Shown in pieces: positions 39,944 to 48,563 of a stretch of DNA of 64,000 nt (position 1 is its first letter; every line of letters begins with the position of its first letter). The position numbers and the translations under genes were made by a program. The stretch comes from Serinicoccus kebangsaanensis (GTDB lineage Bacteria > Actinomycetota > Actinomycetes > Actinomycetales > Dermatophilaceae). The notes below the pieces were generated by a model, which worked only from the letters and a program-made list of their open reading frames with translations, was not told the DNA's origin and made no database searches. The DNA lies in NCBI RefSeq assembly GCF_008919445.1, contig NZ_VSLG01000010.1:62001-126000 (forward strand), given 5' to 3'.

Positions 39944-41219
39944 CCTCGACCTCCCCGAGATCCGCCTCGCGCCAGTCGTCCGGGAGGATGTGGTCGAGCA
40001 CGTCGTCGACGGTGACCGCCCCCAGCAGCCGACCCTCGGGGTCGGCCACCGGGAGGGCGACCAGGTTGTAGGTCGCGAGCGCCCGGGTGACCACGCCCAG
40101 GCTCGCTCCCGGGGAGACGGGGTCGATGTCTGTGTCCAGGATCGATCCCACCGGCTGGTGCGGCGCCTCCCGGAGCAGCCGCTGGATGTGGATGCTGCCG
40201 AGCAGGCGGCCGGTCGGCGTCTCGTGCGGCGGGCGGGTGACGTAGACCAGCGAGGCCGTCGCCGGGTGCATCTCCTCGCGCCGGACCAGGGCCAGCGCCT
40301 CGGCGATGCTGGCCTCCGGCCCGAGGATGACCGGCTCGGTCGTCATCAGCCCGCCCGCGGTGTTCTCGTCGTAGGTGAGCAGCCTGCGGATGTCCGCGGC
40401 CTCGTCCGGCTCCATCAGGGCCAGCAGCTCCTCCCGCACGTCCTCGGGCAGGTCGGAGAGCAGGTCCGTCGCGTCGTCGGGCTGCATCACCTCGAGGATG
40501 TCCGCCGCGCGCTCGGTCGGCAGGTGGATGAGGATCTCCAGCCGGTCGTCGTCGGGCAGCTCCTCCAGGACGTCGGCGAGCGTCTCGTCGTCGAGGGCGT
40601 CGGCCACCTCGGCCCGGCGCTTGGTCGAGAGCTCGTGGACCGCCTCGGCCAGGTCCTGCGGCTTGAGGTCCTCGTAGGCCTCCAGCAGCGCGGTCGCGGC
40701 CTGCGGAGGTCCCTGCTCCTGCAGCCCCGCGACCGTGTCGATGTCCACCAGCAGCGTCTCGCCCCGGCGTCGACGCAGCAGCCCGCGCCGGGGTGCCTCG
40801 TCTCGCCCCTTGCGCACGAAGAGCTTGGTGATCCGCCAGTCCCCGCCGCGTTGCTGGTCGATGGCGACGTCCTCGACCACCGCCGGGTGACGCTGCTCAC
40901 CGTCGGAGACGGTGACCTGCCGGTCGAAGAGCTCGCCCACCACGAGGGTCTCCCCGGCCCGCTGCTCGAACCGGCGCATGTTGACCAGGCCGGTGGTGAT
41001 GACCTGCCCGGCCTCGATCGAGGTGACCCGCGTGATCGGCACGAACACCCGGCGCCGGCCGGGCACCTCGACGGCCAGCCCGATGACCCTCGGGCCCTGG
41101 GAGGCGGCCCGCCCGGTCAGCGTGACCACCACGTCCCGGACCCGCCCGACCTCGTCACCCAGCGGGTCGAAGACGCTCAGGCCGTTGAGGCGTGCGACGA
41201 AGACGCGGTGGGTGCTCAC
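39936..41219 (-). CDS. MgtE N-domain/CBS protein lacking the membrane channel
   Basis: A 427-residue soluble protein. Residues about 1-150 form two PRC-barrel-like halves (VFDPLGDEVGRVRDVVVTL). About 160-275 is the MgtE intracellular N-domain (DLAEAVHELSTKRRAEVADAL, MQPDDATDLLSDLPED). Two CBS domains follow (GGLMTTEPVILGPEASIAEA, GSILDTDIDPVSPGASLGVV). The five-helix channel domain of true MgtE is missing, so it cannot carry Mg2+ itself. It probably senses Mg2+ or nucleotides and acts on a membrane partner; DUF1003 is translationally coupled to it. Confidence 0.88.
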   Translation of the reverse strand: MSTHRVFVARLNGLSVFDPLGDEVGRVRDVVVTLTGRAASQGPRVIGLAVEVPGRRRVFVPITRVTSIEAGQVITTGLVNMRRFEQRAGETLVVGELFDRQVTVSDGEQRHPAVVEDVAIDQQRGGDWRITKLFVRKGRDEAPRRGLLRRRRGETLLVDIDTVAGLQEQGPPQAATALLEAYEDLKPQDLAEAVHELSTKRRAEVADALDDETLADVLEELPDDDRLEILIHLPTERAADILEVMQPDDATDLLSDLPEDVREELLALMEPDEAADIRRLLTYDENTAGGLMTTEPVILGPEASIAEALALVRREEMHPATASLVYVTRPPHETPTGRLLGSIHIQRLLREAPHQPVGSILDTDIDPVSPGASLGVVTRALATYNLVALPVADPEGRLLGAVTVDDVLDHILPDDWREADLGEVEDV

Positions 41220-41299
41220 CTGAGGAAGAATACGACGGCGCCGGGCCCGGGCGGCGGCACCGGTCGCCGAGGCAGGTCGGCCCTTGGCACAATGGCGGG

Positions 41300-41794
41300 G
41301 TGACTTCTCCCACCGGCGCCCGGCGCCCGCTCACCGGTCCCACGCTGGACCTCGACTACCCCAAGAGCCTGGCCGTCTTCGACCGCTACGAGCAGGCCCA
41401 GGAGGCCGTCGACTACCTCTCCGACCAGGAGTTCCCGGTCGACCAGGTGCTGATCGTGGGCACCGACCTCAAGCAGGTGGAGCGGGTCACCGGCCGGCTC
41501 ACCACCGGGAGGGTGGCGCTCGGCGGCGCGCTGTCCGGGATCTGGCTCGGGCTCTTCGTCGGGCTCGTCTTCGCGCTCTTCGCCGCGCCCGCCGACGCCC
41601 TCGTGACGGTGGCCTGGACCGCGGCCTTCGGCGCCGTCTTCGGCCTGGTCTGGGGGTTGATCGGGTATGCCTTCACCCGCGGCCGGCGGGACTTCACCTC
41701 GGTCACCCAGGTGGTCGCCACCCGCTACGAGGTGCTCACCGAGCACAAGCTGGTCGAGCGCGCGCGGGACCTGCTGGACTCCCGGCTCACCTGA
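41300..41794 (+). CDS. General-stress-type protein with glycine-zipper membrane hairpin
   Basis: A 164-residue protein. The N-terminal GSP17M/ferredoxin-like fold (LAVFDRYEQAQEAVDYLSDQ, VDQVLIVGTDLKQVERVTGR) is followed by two Gly/Ala-rich membrane helices (ALGGALSGIWLGLFVGLVFALF and AFGAVFGLVWGLIGYAF) and a short soluble end. Homologues are often called magnesium transporter because they lie next to the MgtE-like gene, but no transport domain is visible. The GTG start follows CACAAT by six bases (leaderless). It is divergent from the MgtE-like gene. Confidence 0.83.
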   Translation: MTSPTGARRPLTGPTLDLDYPKSLAVFDRYEQAQEAVDYLSDQEFPVDQVLIVGTDLKQVERVTGRLTTGRVALGGALSGIWLGLFVGLVFALFAAPADALVTVAWTAAFGAVFGLVWGLIGYAFTRGRRDFTSVTQVVATRYEVLTEHKLVERARDLLDSRLT

Positions 41795-43298
41795 CCCCGC
41801 CGGCGCGGACCCAGGCCTCCACCTCGTCGGGGGTGCGCGGCAGCATGGCGGACAGGTTGCGCGCGCCGTCGGCGGTCACCACCACGTCGTCCTCGATGCG
41901 GACCCCGATCCCGCGCAGCTCCTCCGGGACCAGCAGGTCGTCGGCCTTGAAGTAGAGCCCCGGCTCGACCGTGAGGACCATGCCCTCGCGCAGCTCGGCA
42001 TCGACGTAGTCGGCGCGCAGCGCCTGGGCGCAGTCGTGCACGTCGATCCCCAGGTGGTGGCTGGTGCCGTGGACCATCCAGCGCCGGTGGAACTGGCCCT
42101 CCTCGGCGTCCAGGGTCTGCTCCAGGGTCACGTCCTCCGGGAGCAGGCCCCAGTCCAGCAGGTGGCGGGCGATCACCTCGATGGCCGCGGCGTGCACGTC
42201 CTTGAAGCGGTTGCCCGGCCGCACCGCGGCCAACCCGGCCTCCTGGGCCTCCAGCACCGCCTCGTAGACCCGTCGCTGCGGCGCGGTGAAGGTGCCCGAG
42301 ACCGGCACCGTCCGGGTGACGTCGGCGGTGTAGAGCGCGTCGGTCTCGACGCCCGCGTCGAGCAGCAGCAGCTGCCCGTCCTGCACCTCGCCGGTGTTGC
42401 GGATCCAGTGCAGCGTCGTCGCGTGGTCACCGGCGGCGCAGATGGAGTCGTAGCCCACGCCGTTGCCGGCGTGCCGGGCGTGCAGGCCGAAGACCCCCTC
42501 GATCCAGCGCTCCCCCCTGCCCCGGCGGACGGCTTCGGGCAGCTGCTCGACGACGGCGTCGAAGGCCGTGGCGGTGGCGTCGACCGCTTCCTGCATCTGC
42601 TGCACCTCCCAGGCGTCCTTGACCATCCGCATCGTGGACAGGGTGCGCGTCAGCTGCTGGTCCGACTCCTGCGCCGCGCTCACCTGCTCCTCGGAGGTCA
42701 GGCCCGCCTGGGTGCGGATCTCGTCCACCTGCTGGGCCACCTCGCGGTCGGCCTCCCGCACCACCCGGACCGCGAGGCCCGAGGGCCCCACGTCCTTGGC
42801 CAGCGCGTCCGGCAGCTCGCTGAGGTGGCGGGTCGGCAGGCCCAGCTCCGCGGACGCCGACTGCAGCGTCGGGCGGGAGCCGACCCAGAACTCGCCCGAC
42901 CGGGAGTCGGCGAAGAACTCCTCGCTGTCCCGGTCCGCGAGCGGGACGAAGTAGAGGCACGCGTCATGCCCGGTGCCCGAGTCCGACGGCTCCAGCACCA
43001 GGACCGCGTCCGGCTCCCGATCGGCGCCGAGCCCGGTCAGGTGGGCGAAGGCGCTGTGCGGCCGGAAGACGTAGTCGGTGTCGTTGCTGCGGATCTTCAG
43101 GCCCCCGGCGGGGATCACCAGCCGCTCACCCGGGAACTGCGCGGACACCGCCGCGCGGCGGTCCGCGGCATACCGTGCCGCCTCGCTCAGCTCGGGGAGA
43201 CCGGCGGCCCTGGGGGCCCAGCCCTCGCGCATGAAGGCCATGAACGCGGCCCCGGTCGGACGGTTGCGGTGCTCTGCCTTGTGCTGCTTCTCACTCAC
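41787..43298 (-). CDS. pepP: Xaa-Pro aminopeptidase (aminopeptidase P, M24B)
   Basis: About 503 residues: an AMP_N domain (FMAFMREGW through DYVFRPHSAFAHLTGLG) and a pita-bread M24 peptidase domain. The dinuclear metal ligands are visible in LLLLDAGVE (Asp), ADVTRT (Asp), HGTSHHLGIDVHD (His), TVEPGLYF (Glu) and GVRIEDDV (Glu). It releases N-terminal residues preceding proline. The GTG at 43298 is preferred because TACGAT lies seven bases upstream. The 3' end overlaps the convergent gene by 8 bases. Confidence 0.95.
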   Translation of the reverse strand: MSEKQHKAEHRNRPTGAAFMAFMREGWAPRAAGLPELSEAARYAADRRAAVSAQFPGERLVIPAGGLKIRSNDTDYVFRPHSAFAHLTGLGADREPDAVLVLEPSDSGTGHDACLYFVPLADRDSEEFFADSRSGEFWVGSRPTLQSASAELGLPTRHLSELPDALAKDVGPSGLAVRVVREADREVAQQVDEIRTQAGLTSEEQVSAAQESDQQLTRTLSTMRMVKDAWEVQQMQEAVDATATAFDAVVEQLPEAVRRGRGERWIEGVFGLHARHAGNGVGYDSICAAGDHATTLHWIRNTGEVQDGQLLLLDAGVETDALYTADVTRTVPVSGTFTAPQRRVYEAVLEAQEAGLAAVRPGNRFKDVHAAAIEVIARHLLDWGLLPEDVTLEQTLDAEEGQFHRRWMVHGTSHHLGIDVHDCAQALRADYVDAELREGMVLTVEPGLYFKADDLLVPEELRGIGVRIEDDVVVTADGARNLSAMLPRTPDEVEAWVRAGGVR

Positions 43299-43305
43299 GT
43301 CGGCC

Positions 43306-43311
43306 ATCGTA
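43306..43311 (-). promoter_or_regulatory. -10 hexamer TACGAT of pepP (leaderless)
   Basis: The hexamer ends seven bases before the GTG at 43298. An ATG at 43307 lies inside the box and is less likely to be the start. Confidence 0.5.
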
Positions 43312-43355
43312 GGTCGTGCCCAGCGACCCCCGAGCGGGCGGTCAGCATGCGGCCC

Positions 43356-43361
43356 TAGGCT
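43356..43361 (+). promoter_or_regulatory. -10 hexamer TAGGCT of thrE (leaderless)
   Basis: The hexamer ends eight bases before the ATG at 43370. Confidence 0.55.
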
Positions 43362-43369
43362 GTGCCTCG

Positions 43370-44872
43370 ATGAACGAGCACACCCCTCTCACCAGCATGC
43401 CCGGCGAGGTGACCGGACCGCAGCGCATCGCCCGCCCGCAGCTCATCCCCGCCGCCCGGCTGCGACGCCATCTCAAGGACGCCGCCGTCCACGTGGTCCG
43501 CTCCAGCTCGCCGCCCACGACCGCCATCGGGGTGGGTGGCACGGCCGACGAGGCGAGCCAGCGGCACGCGCGGGCCGTGTGCGACCTGGCGCTGCGGGTC
43601 GGCGAGGCACTGCTGTCCACCGGGGCGTCCGCGGCGGACACCGTGGCCACCGTGCTCCGGCTGGGCCACGCCTACGGCATCAGGTCGATGCACATCGACA
43701 TCACCTACACCTCGATCTCGGTGTCGGTGCACCGCGGTGTCCTCGAGGACTCCCTGACCGTGATGCGGGTGATCACGGACCGCTCGCCGGACTACACCCG
43801 GCTGGAGGCCGTGCAACGGCACATCGACGACATCGTCCGCTCGGCGGAGGCGACGAGCACCGGTCCGACGATCGACGTGGAGGCCGCCACCGACCAGCTG
43901 GTGACGCTGCTGGCCTCCCCGCACCCGTACCGCCGGTGGGTGGTCACCGCGGGGGTCGCCCTCATGTCGGTGGGTGTCGTCATGCTCTATGGCGCCGGGC
44001 CCTTCATGTGGGTGGTCGCCGCGCTGTCCGCCGCCATCGTCGACCGCGTCCAGCGGCTGCTCTACATCTGGGGGATCGCGGCCTTCTTCACCCAGGTGCT
44101 GAGCGCCGCCATCCCTGCAGGGATCGCGCTGCTCATGTATGCCATCGGGCGGGAGACACCGTCCGTGGTGGTCATCTCGGGGATCGTCGTGCTGCTGGCC
44201 GGGCTGAGCGTGCTAGGCGCCGCGCAGGACGCGATCGACGGGTACTACGTGACGGCCGGTGCCCGCGGGCTCGAGGTGATGATGATGACCCTGGGGATCG
44301 CCGTCGGGGTGGCGCTCGTGCTCGGCATCGCCCGCCGGTTCGGGGTGTCGATGGAGGCTGCCCCGTTCGTGGCCCTCGGTGGGACCCCGCTCATCTCGAC
44401 CGTCGGCGCGGCGCTCATCGCGCTCGGGTTCTGCCTGAGCACCTACTCGGGTGCGCGCGTCGTCGTGCTGAGCATCGTCGTCGCCTCGGGCGCCTGGCTG
44501 GTGCTGGAGGCGGCCCTGGTCCTCGGGCTGGCGACCCCGGCCGGTGTCGCCGTGGCCGCCGCCGTGGTGGGCGCCCTGGCCTTCGCCTCGTTCAAGGTCT
44601 TCCGCGTGCCCGAGGCCGCGATCGCCACCGCGGGGATCGTCTCGCTGCTGCCGGGGCTGGCGGTCTACCGCGCGCTCTACCTCATCATGCAGAACAACGA
44701 GGCGACCGTGCCGGCGGCGGTCATCTACTTCGTGAGCGCCGTCGCGACCGGCCTGGGCCTGGCGGCGGGCCTGGCGATCGGCAGCTTCGCCGCCCGGCGC
44801 CGGTTCGGCCTCGACCCGGCGGCCCTGCGCGCGCGGCGCCGCTCCCGCGGCACCTACGTCGCAGAGGCCTGA
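43370..44872 (+). CDS. thrE: Threonine/serine exporter, ThrE family
   Basis: A 500-residue protein with the ThrE two-part architecture. A soluble DUF1212-type segment (VCDLALRVGEALLSTGASAADTVATVLRLGHAYG, then SMHIDITYTSISVSVHRG) is followed by about ten membrane helices, the second half being the DUF3815 part (SLLPGLAVYRALYLI). Corynebacterium ThrE exports threonine and serine by proton antiport. Residues 1-50 are a variable cytoplasmic extension. Confidence 0.92.
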   Translation: MNEHTPLTSMPGEVTGPQRIARPQLIPAARLRRHLKDAAVHVVRSSSPPTTAIGVGGTADEASQRHARAVCDLALRVGEALLSTGASAADTVATVLRLGHAYGIRSMHIDITYTSISVSVHRGVLEDSLTVMRVITDRSPDYTRLEAVQRHIDDIVRSAEATSTGPTIDVEAATDQLVTLLASPHPYRRWVVTAGVALMSVGVVMLYGAGPFMWVVAALSAAIVDRVQRLLYIWGIAAFFTQVLSAAIPAGIALLMYAIGRETPSVVVISGIVVLLAGLSVLGAAQDAIDGYYVTAGARGLEVMMMTLGIAVGVALVLGIARRFGVSMEAAPFVALGGTPLISTVGAALIALGFCLSTYSGARVVVLSIVVASGAWLVLEAALVLGLATPAGVAVAAAVVGALAFASFKVFRVPEAAIATAGIVSLLPGLAVYRALYLIMQNNEATVPAAVIYFVSAVATGLGLAAGLAIGSFAARRRFGLDPAALRARRRSRGTYVAEA

Positions 44873-44895
44873 GCCCCCGCCCGGGCGCGGGAGCC

Positions 44896-45576
44896 TCAGT
44901 CGTTCCAGGTCCAGCTGGCGAGCAGCTCCTCCAGCACGGGGGCAGCGTCCTCGGCCTGGCTGTCGACGGCCGACAGGGTCACGACGTAGAGCGTGCCGTC
45001 GTGCGAGATCCACCGCTGGGTCTGGTGCACGGTCGCGTCCTGCACCTCGCGGACCAGGGTGTAGCCCGGCGCCCGGTTCCCGTCCACCTCGGCCGGGTCG
45101 AGCAGCTCGTACTCCCCGTCCTCACCCGCCAGGTCCTCCGCGGCCCGCTCCACGGCGGAGGTGAGGTTGCCGACGTACTCCTCCTCGGTGATGACGATGT
45201 TGCTGTAGAAGTCGTCGACGCGCTCGCTGTCGCGACCGGCCAGGACCGCCGTCTCCGTCTGCTCCTGGGCCGTCGAGGTGGCGTCCTCCCAGGTCCCGGG
45301 GAGGGTCACCGTGAAGGCGTCGCCCTCCGGGCTGAGCTCGAGCGCCTCCGGCTCCTCCGGCTCGCTGGTCGCGGCGGCCTCCTCGGTCTGGCTCTCCTCG
45401 TCGGCGGCGGAGGTCTGCTCCGCGTCGTCGGACGGGCTCGGGGAGGGCTCCTCGCTCGCCGTGCTGGTCGCCGGGGGCTCGGCCACGGGCTCCTCCTGCG
45501 CGCAGCCGGCGACGGCCAGCACGGCCAGCAGGCCGGCGGCCGCGGCGTTCCTGAGGGAGGCTCGGGTGGTCGTCAT
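44896..45576 (-). CDS. Putative lipoprotein with acidic linker
   Basis: A 226-residue extracytoplasmic lipoprotein. A signal with lipobox LAVAGC (Cys25) is followed by an Ala/Glu/Ser/Thr/Pro-rich linker to about residue 90. A compact beta-rich domain of about 130 residues then starts EGDAFTVTLPGTWEDAT and ends LEELLASWTWND. That pattern resembles PsbP/LpqN-type domains, but I cannot assign a function. The ATG at 45576 has AGGAGAAG upstream; longer readings lack a ribosome-binding site. Confidence 0.85.
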   Translation of the reverse strand: MTTTRASLRNAAAAGLLAVLAVAGCAQEEPVAEPPATSTASEEPSPSPSDDAEQTSAADEESQTEEAAATSEPEEPEALELSPEGDAFTVTLPGTWEDATSTAQEQTETAVLAGRDSERVDDFYSNIVITEEEYVGNLTSAVERAAEDLAGEDGEYELLDPAEVDGNRAPGYTLVREVQDATVHQTQRWISHDGTLYVVTLSAVDSQAEDAAPVLEELLASWTWND

Positions 45577-45655
45577 GCTTCTCCTGATGATCGGGCGCGC
45601 CGGACGGCGCGTCGAGTGTCGGTCCTGTCCAGTATGACGGGTTCGGGGGAGCACC

Positions 45656-45661
45656 TACCGT
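45656..45661 (+). promoter_or_regulatory. -10 hexamer TACCGT of the PHP gene (leaderless)
   Basis: The hexamer ends six bases before the ATG at 45668. Confidence 0.5.
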
Positions 45662-45667
45662 GTCCTC

Positions 45668-46540
45668 ATGCCCACCCTCGCGTCGACGGCCAGGATCGAC
45701 CTGCACACCCACTCGACCCACAGCGACGGGACGCAACGTCCGGCCGACCTGGTGCGTGAGGCGCAGGCCGCGGGCCTGGACGCGCTGGCGCTCACCGACC
45801 ACGATGCCGTGTCCGGCTGGGAGGAGGCTGACCGTGCGGGGCAGGAGCTCGGGGTGGTGGTGGTGCCCGGGGTGGAGATCTCCTGCAGCCTCCGGGGGAG
45901 GTCGGTCCATCTGCTGGGTTACCTCCTCGACCCGCTGGACCCGGCGCTGGTGGCCGAGCTGGACCGCACCCGCGACAGCCGGCACGGGCGGCTGCGACGG
46001 ATGGTCGAGCGGCTGGCGGGTGCCGGCTACCCGGTGACCTTCGAGGAGGTGCTCGGCCTCGCCGGCGACGTCCGGTCCCTGGGGCGCCCGCACATCGCGG
46101 ACGTCCTGGTGGCCAACGGCCGCTACCCCGACCGCGACGCGGCGTTCCGGGACGTGCTGCACTCCCGCAGCCGGTTCCACGTCGCCCACTACGCGCCGGA
46201 CCCCGGTCACGCGGTCGGGCTGGTCCGCGCCGCCGGGGGTGCGGCGGTGCTGGCACACCCCTTCGCCGAGCACCGCGGGCATACCGTCCCGGACTCGCTC
46301 GTCGAGGAGCTGTCGGCGTCCGGGCTCGCGGGCATCGAGGTCGACCACCGGGACCACGCACCGCAGGACCGTGCCCGGGCCAGGGACCTGGCGCGACGGC
46401 ACGGGCTGCTCATGACCGGGGCCAGCGACTACCACGGGGCGGGCAAGCCCAACCGGCTGGGCGAGAACCTCACGCCGTCGTCCGTCCTCGAGGCCCTCGT
46501 CGGGCAGACGGACGGTCAGCTGCTGGGCGCCTCGCCCTGA
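45668..46540 (+). CDS. PHP-domain phosphoesterase (RNase AM/YciV-like)
   Basis: A 290-residue PHP metallophosphatase. The metal-binding motifs are RIDLHTHSTHSDGT (HxH), ALTDHDAVSGW, VPGVEIS (Glu), LAHPFAEH and ASDYHGAGK. This architecture matches YciV/TrpH proteins, which hydrolyse 3',5'-nucleoside bisphosphates and trim short RNA 5' ends. The end overlaps the convergent DEAD-box helicase gene by 25 bases. Confidence 0.92.
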   Translation: MPTLASTARIDLHTHSTHSDGTQRPADLVREAQAAGLDALALTDHDAVSGWEEADRAGQELGVVVVPGVEISCSLRGRSVHLLGYLLDPLDPALVAELDRTRDSRHGRLRRMVERLAGAGYPVTFEEVLGLAGDVRSLGRPHIADVLVANGRYPDRDAAFRDVLHSRSRFHVAHYAPDPGHAVGLVRAAGGAAVLAHPFAEHRGHTVPDSLVEELSASGLAGIEVDHRDHAPQDRARARDLARRHGLLMTGASDYHGAGKPNRLGENLTPSSVLEALVGQTDGQLLGASP

Positions 46541-48033
46541 CCGCTGCGGGTGCGGCGGCGACGACGACGGCGACCGGCGCCACCGGTCTCGCTGGTCGAG
46601 CTGCTGCGCTCGCGGCGCCGCTGCCCGGGTCCACCGGTGCCGTCCTCGGAGCGGTCGCGGCCGCCGCCGCGCCGGTCGCGACCGCCACCGCGGTCCCCCC
46701 GACCGCGCGAGCCGCCACCGCGGCCCGAGCGGCCGCGGTGTTCCCGGCCGCCGGGGCCCTCGATGTCCTCGACCTGCTCGGCGGCGAGCCCCTCGCGGGT
46801 CCGCGCCGACCGGGGGAGCGTGCCGCGGGTCCCTTCCGGGATGCCCAGCTGCTCGAACAGGTGCGGGCTGGAGGAGTAGGTCTCCTCCGGCTCCGGGTAG
46901 CCCAGGTCCAGCGCCTTGTTGATCAGGCCCCAGCGCGGCATGTCGTCCCAGTCGACGAAGGTGATCGCGACACCGGTGGCGCCGGCGCGGCCGGTCCGTC
47001 CGATGCGGTGCAGGTAGGTCTTCTCGTCCTCCGGGCACTGGTAGTTGATGACGTGGGTGACGGCCTCCACGTCGATGCCGCGGGCCGCCACGTCGGTGGC
47101 GACCAGGATGTCGACCTTCCCGCCGCGGAAGGCCCGCAGGGCCTGCTCCCGCGCGCCCTGCCCGAGATCGCCGTGGATGGCCGCCGCCGCGAAGCCCCGG
47201 TCGGAGAGCTCGTCGGCGACCTTCGCGGCGGTGCGCTTGGTGCGGGCGAAGATGATGGTCAGCCCGCGGCCGTCGGCCTGCAGGATCCGGGCCAGCATCT
47301 CGACCTTGTCCATGGCGTGCGCCCGATAGGCGAACTGCTCCACCGCGGCCACGGTGTGCCCCTCGCCGTCCTCGCTCACCGCGCGGATGTGGGTCGGCTG
47401 GGTCATGTACCCGCGGGCCAGGGACACCACCGCCCCAGGCATGGTGGCCGAGAAGAGCATGGTGTGCCGGCCCGCCGGGGTGAGCGCGAGCAGCCGCTCG
47501 ACGTCGGGGAGGAAGCCGAGGTCCAGCATCTCGTCCGCCTCGTCCAGCACCACGGTGCGCGCGTGCGCGAGGGTGAGGTGGCCCTTGGACGCCAGGTCGA
47601 GCAGGCGTCCCGGTGTGCCGACCACGACCTCCACCCCGCGGGTGAGCGCATCGATCTGCGGCTCGTAGGCGCGGCCGCCGTAGACCGTCAGCACGCGGAT
47701 CCCGCGGTGGGTGCTGGCCTTCGTGAGGTCGCCGGCCACCTGGACCGCGAGCTCGCGGGTCGGCGCCACGACCAGGGCCTGCGGCGCCCCCGGACGCTCG
47801 AGCGAGGAGAAGGCGTCATCACCCGGGGCCACGACGCCGTTGAGCAGGGGGAGCCCGAAACCGAGGGTCTTCCCGGTGCCGGTCTTGGCCTGCCCGATGA
47901 TGTCGTGCCGCGACAGGGCCACCGGCAAGGTCATGGCCTGGATGGGGAAGGGGTGGGTGATCCCGCCGTCGGCCAGTGCCCGCACGATGTCGGGGTGGAT
48001 GGCGAAGTCGGAGAATGCGCGGTCTTCCTGCAT
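46516..48033 (-). CDS. DEAD-box RNA helicase, RhlE/CsdA-like
   Basis: A 505-residue ATP-dependent RNA helicase. Motifs are FPIQAMTLP (Q), GQAKTGTGKT (I), APTRELAVQV (Ia), GTPGRLLDLA (Ib), VLDEADEML (II), LFSATMP (III), TDVAARGID (V) and HRIGRTGRAG (VI). The tail of about 100 residues is Arg/Gly-rich (GGREHRGRSGRGGGSRGRGD), an RNA-binding extension, and gives a low-complexity stretch at about 46550-46745. GAGAGGAC precedes the ATG at 48033. A long structured leader lies upstream. Confidence 0.96.
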   Translation of the reverse strand: MQEDRAFSDFAIHPDIVRALADGGITHPFPIQAMTLPVALSRHDIIGQAKTGTGKTLGFGLPLLNGVVAPGDDAFSSLERPGAPQALVVAPTRELAVQVAGDLTKASTHRGIRVLTVYGGRAYEPQIDALTRGVEVVVGTPGRLLDLASKGHLTLAHARTVVLDEADEMLDLGFLPDVERLLALTPAGRHTMLFSATMPGAVVSLARGYMTQPTHIRAVSEDGEGHTVAAVEQFAYRAHAMDKVEMLARILQADGRGLTIIFARTKRTAAKVADELSDRGFAAAAIHGDLGQGAREQALRAFRGGKVDILVATDVAARGIDVEAVTHVINYQCPEDEKTYLHRIGRTGRAGATGVAITFVDWDDMPRWGLINKALDLGYPEPEETYSSSPHLFEQLGIPEGTRGTLPRSARTREGLAAEQVEDIEGPGGREHRGRSGRGGGSRGRGDRGGGRDRRGGGRDRSEDGTGGPGQRRRERSSSTSETGGAGRRRRRRRTRSGQGEAPSS

Positions 48034-48201
48034 GGATGTCCTCTCGATCGGGGCGGCCACCTGCACGTCGGGAGACGGCGGCGGTCCGGGCCGATCGGAG
48101 ATGAACCATGGGGAGGGTCGGGCGCCTCGCCCGACCCGCGACAACCGCCCGTCTGACGTGACGGGGCGGCCGACCGGGCACCGGTGTACCTCCTCAGTCT
48201 A
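48034..48201 (-). promoter_or_regulatory. Long structured 5' leader and promoter of the helicase gene
   Basis: The best -10 (TAGACT on the minus strand, 48196-48201) lies about 160 bases before the ATG. The leader contains a perfect 10-bp hairpin, GGGTCGGGCG / CGCCCGACCC with loop CCT (48115-48137). Long structured leaders are common on cold-shock and autoregulated helicase mRNAs. The role here is inferred. Confidence 0.5.
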
Positions 48202-48235
48202 CCCGCTGCCCCGGTGCCCCCCGTCACACGCGGGA

Positions 48236-48265
48236 CGGCGCGCCCCGCTCACGCAGGGCGCGCCG
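48236..48265 (-). terminator. Terminator hairpin after glsB
   Basis: Perfect 10-bp stem CGGCGCGCCC / GGGCGCGCCG with a 10-base loop, starting 20 bases after the glsB stop and before the helicase promoter. No U-tract. Confidence 0.65.
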
Positions 48266-48284
48266 CCTTGAGCCAGGGGTGGAG

Positions 48285-48563
48285 TCAGCGCTCGACGCGT
48301 CCCCGGCTGCCGCCCGTGATGGCCCCGTAGGCGAGGATGACGATGATGGCTCCGATAATGCCCAGGATGAGGCCCCAGAAGTTGAAGGCCCCACCGCTGT
48401 AGTCGAAGATGAGCGATCCGAGGAAGGACCCCAGCAGGGACCCCACGGCGCCAAGGACAACCGTCATCAGCACCGACAGGTTTTGCCGACCCGGCAGGAT
48501 GAGACGGGCCAACGGGCCCACGATGCATCCGGCGAGGAGGGCGACAATGATGGTCCAGAGCAT
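48285..48563 (-). CDS. GlsB/YeaQ/YmgE family stress-response membrane protein
   Basis: A 92-residue protein with three hydrophobic helices: WTIIVALLAGCIVGPLARLI, LSVLMTVVLGAVGSLLGSFL and FWGLILGIIGAIIVILAYG. The glycine-rich GAVGSLLGSFLG pattern and the LARLILPGRQ loop are typical of the transglycosylase-associated (GlsB/YeaQ) family, small membrane proteins induced by stress. G+C is visibly lower than in its neighbours, partly from ATG-, ATC- and ATT-rich helix codons. AAAGG precedes the ATG. Confidence 0.9.
   Translation of the reverse strand: MLWTIIVALLAGCIVGPLARLILPGRQNLSVLMTVVLGAVGSLLGSFLGSLIFDYSGGAFNFWGLILGIIGAIIVILAYGAITGGSRGRVER

Noticed and set aside
41300-41794. Magnesium transporter
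   Set aside because: It has only a two-helix glycine-zipper hairpin and a GSP17M-like domain. The label in related genomes probably comes from proximity to the MgtE-like gene.
46550-46745. Low-complexity block resembling a repeat array
   Set aside because: It encodes the Arg/Gly-rich tail of the DEAD-box helicase. The repeats are degenerate codons, with no spacer-repeat regularity, so it is not a CRISPR array.
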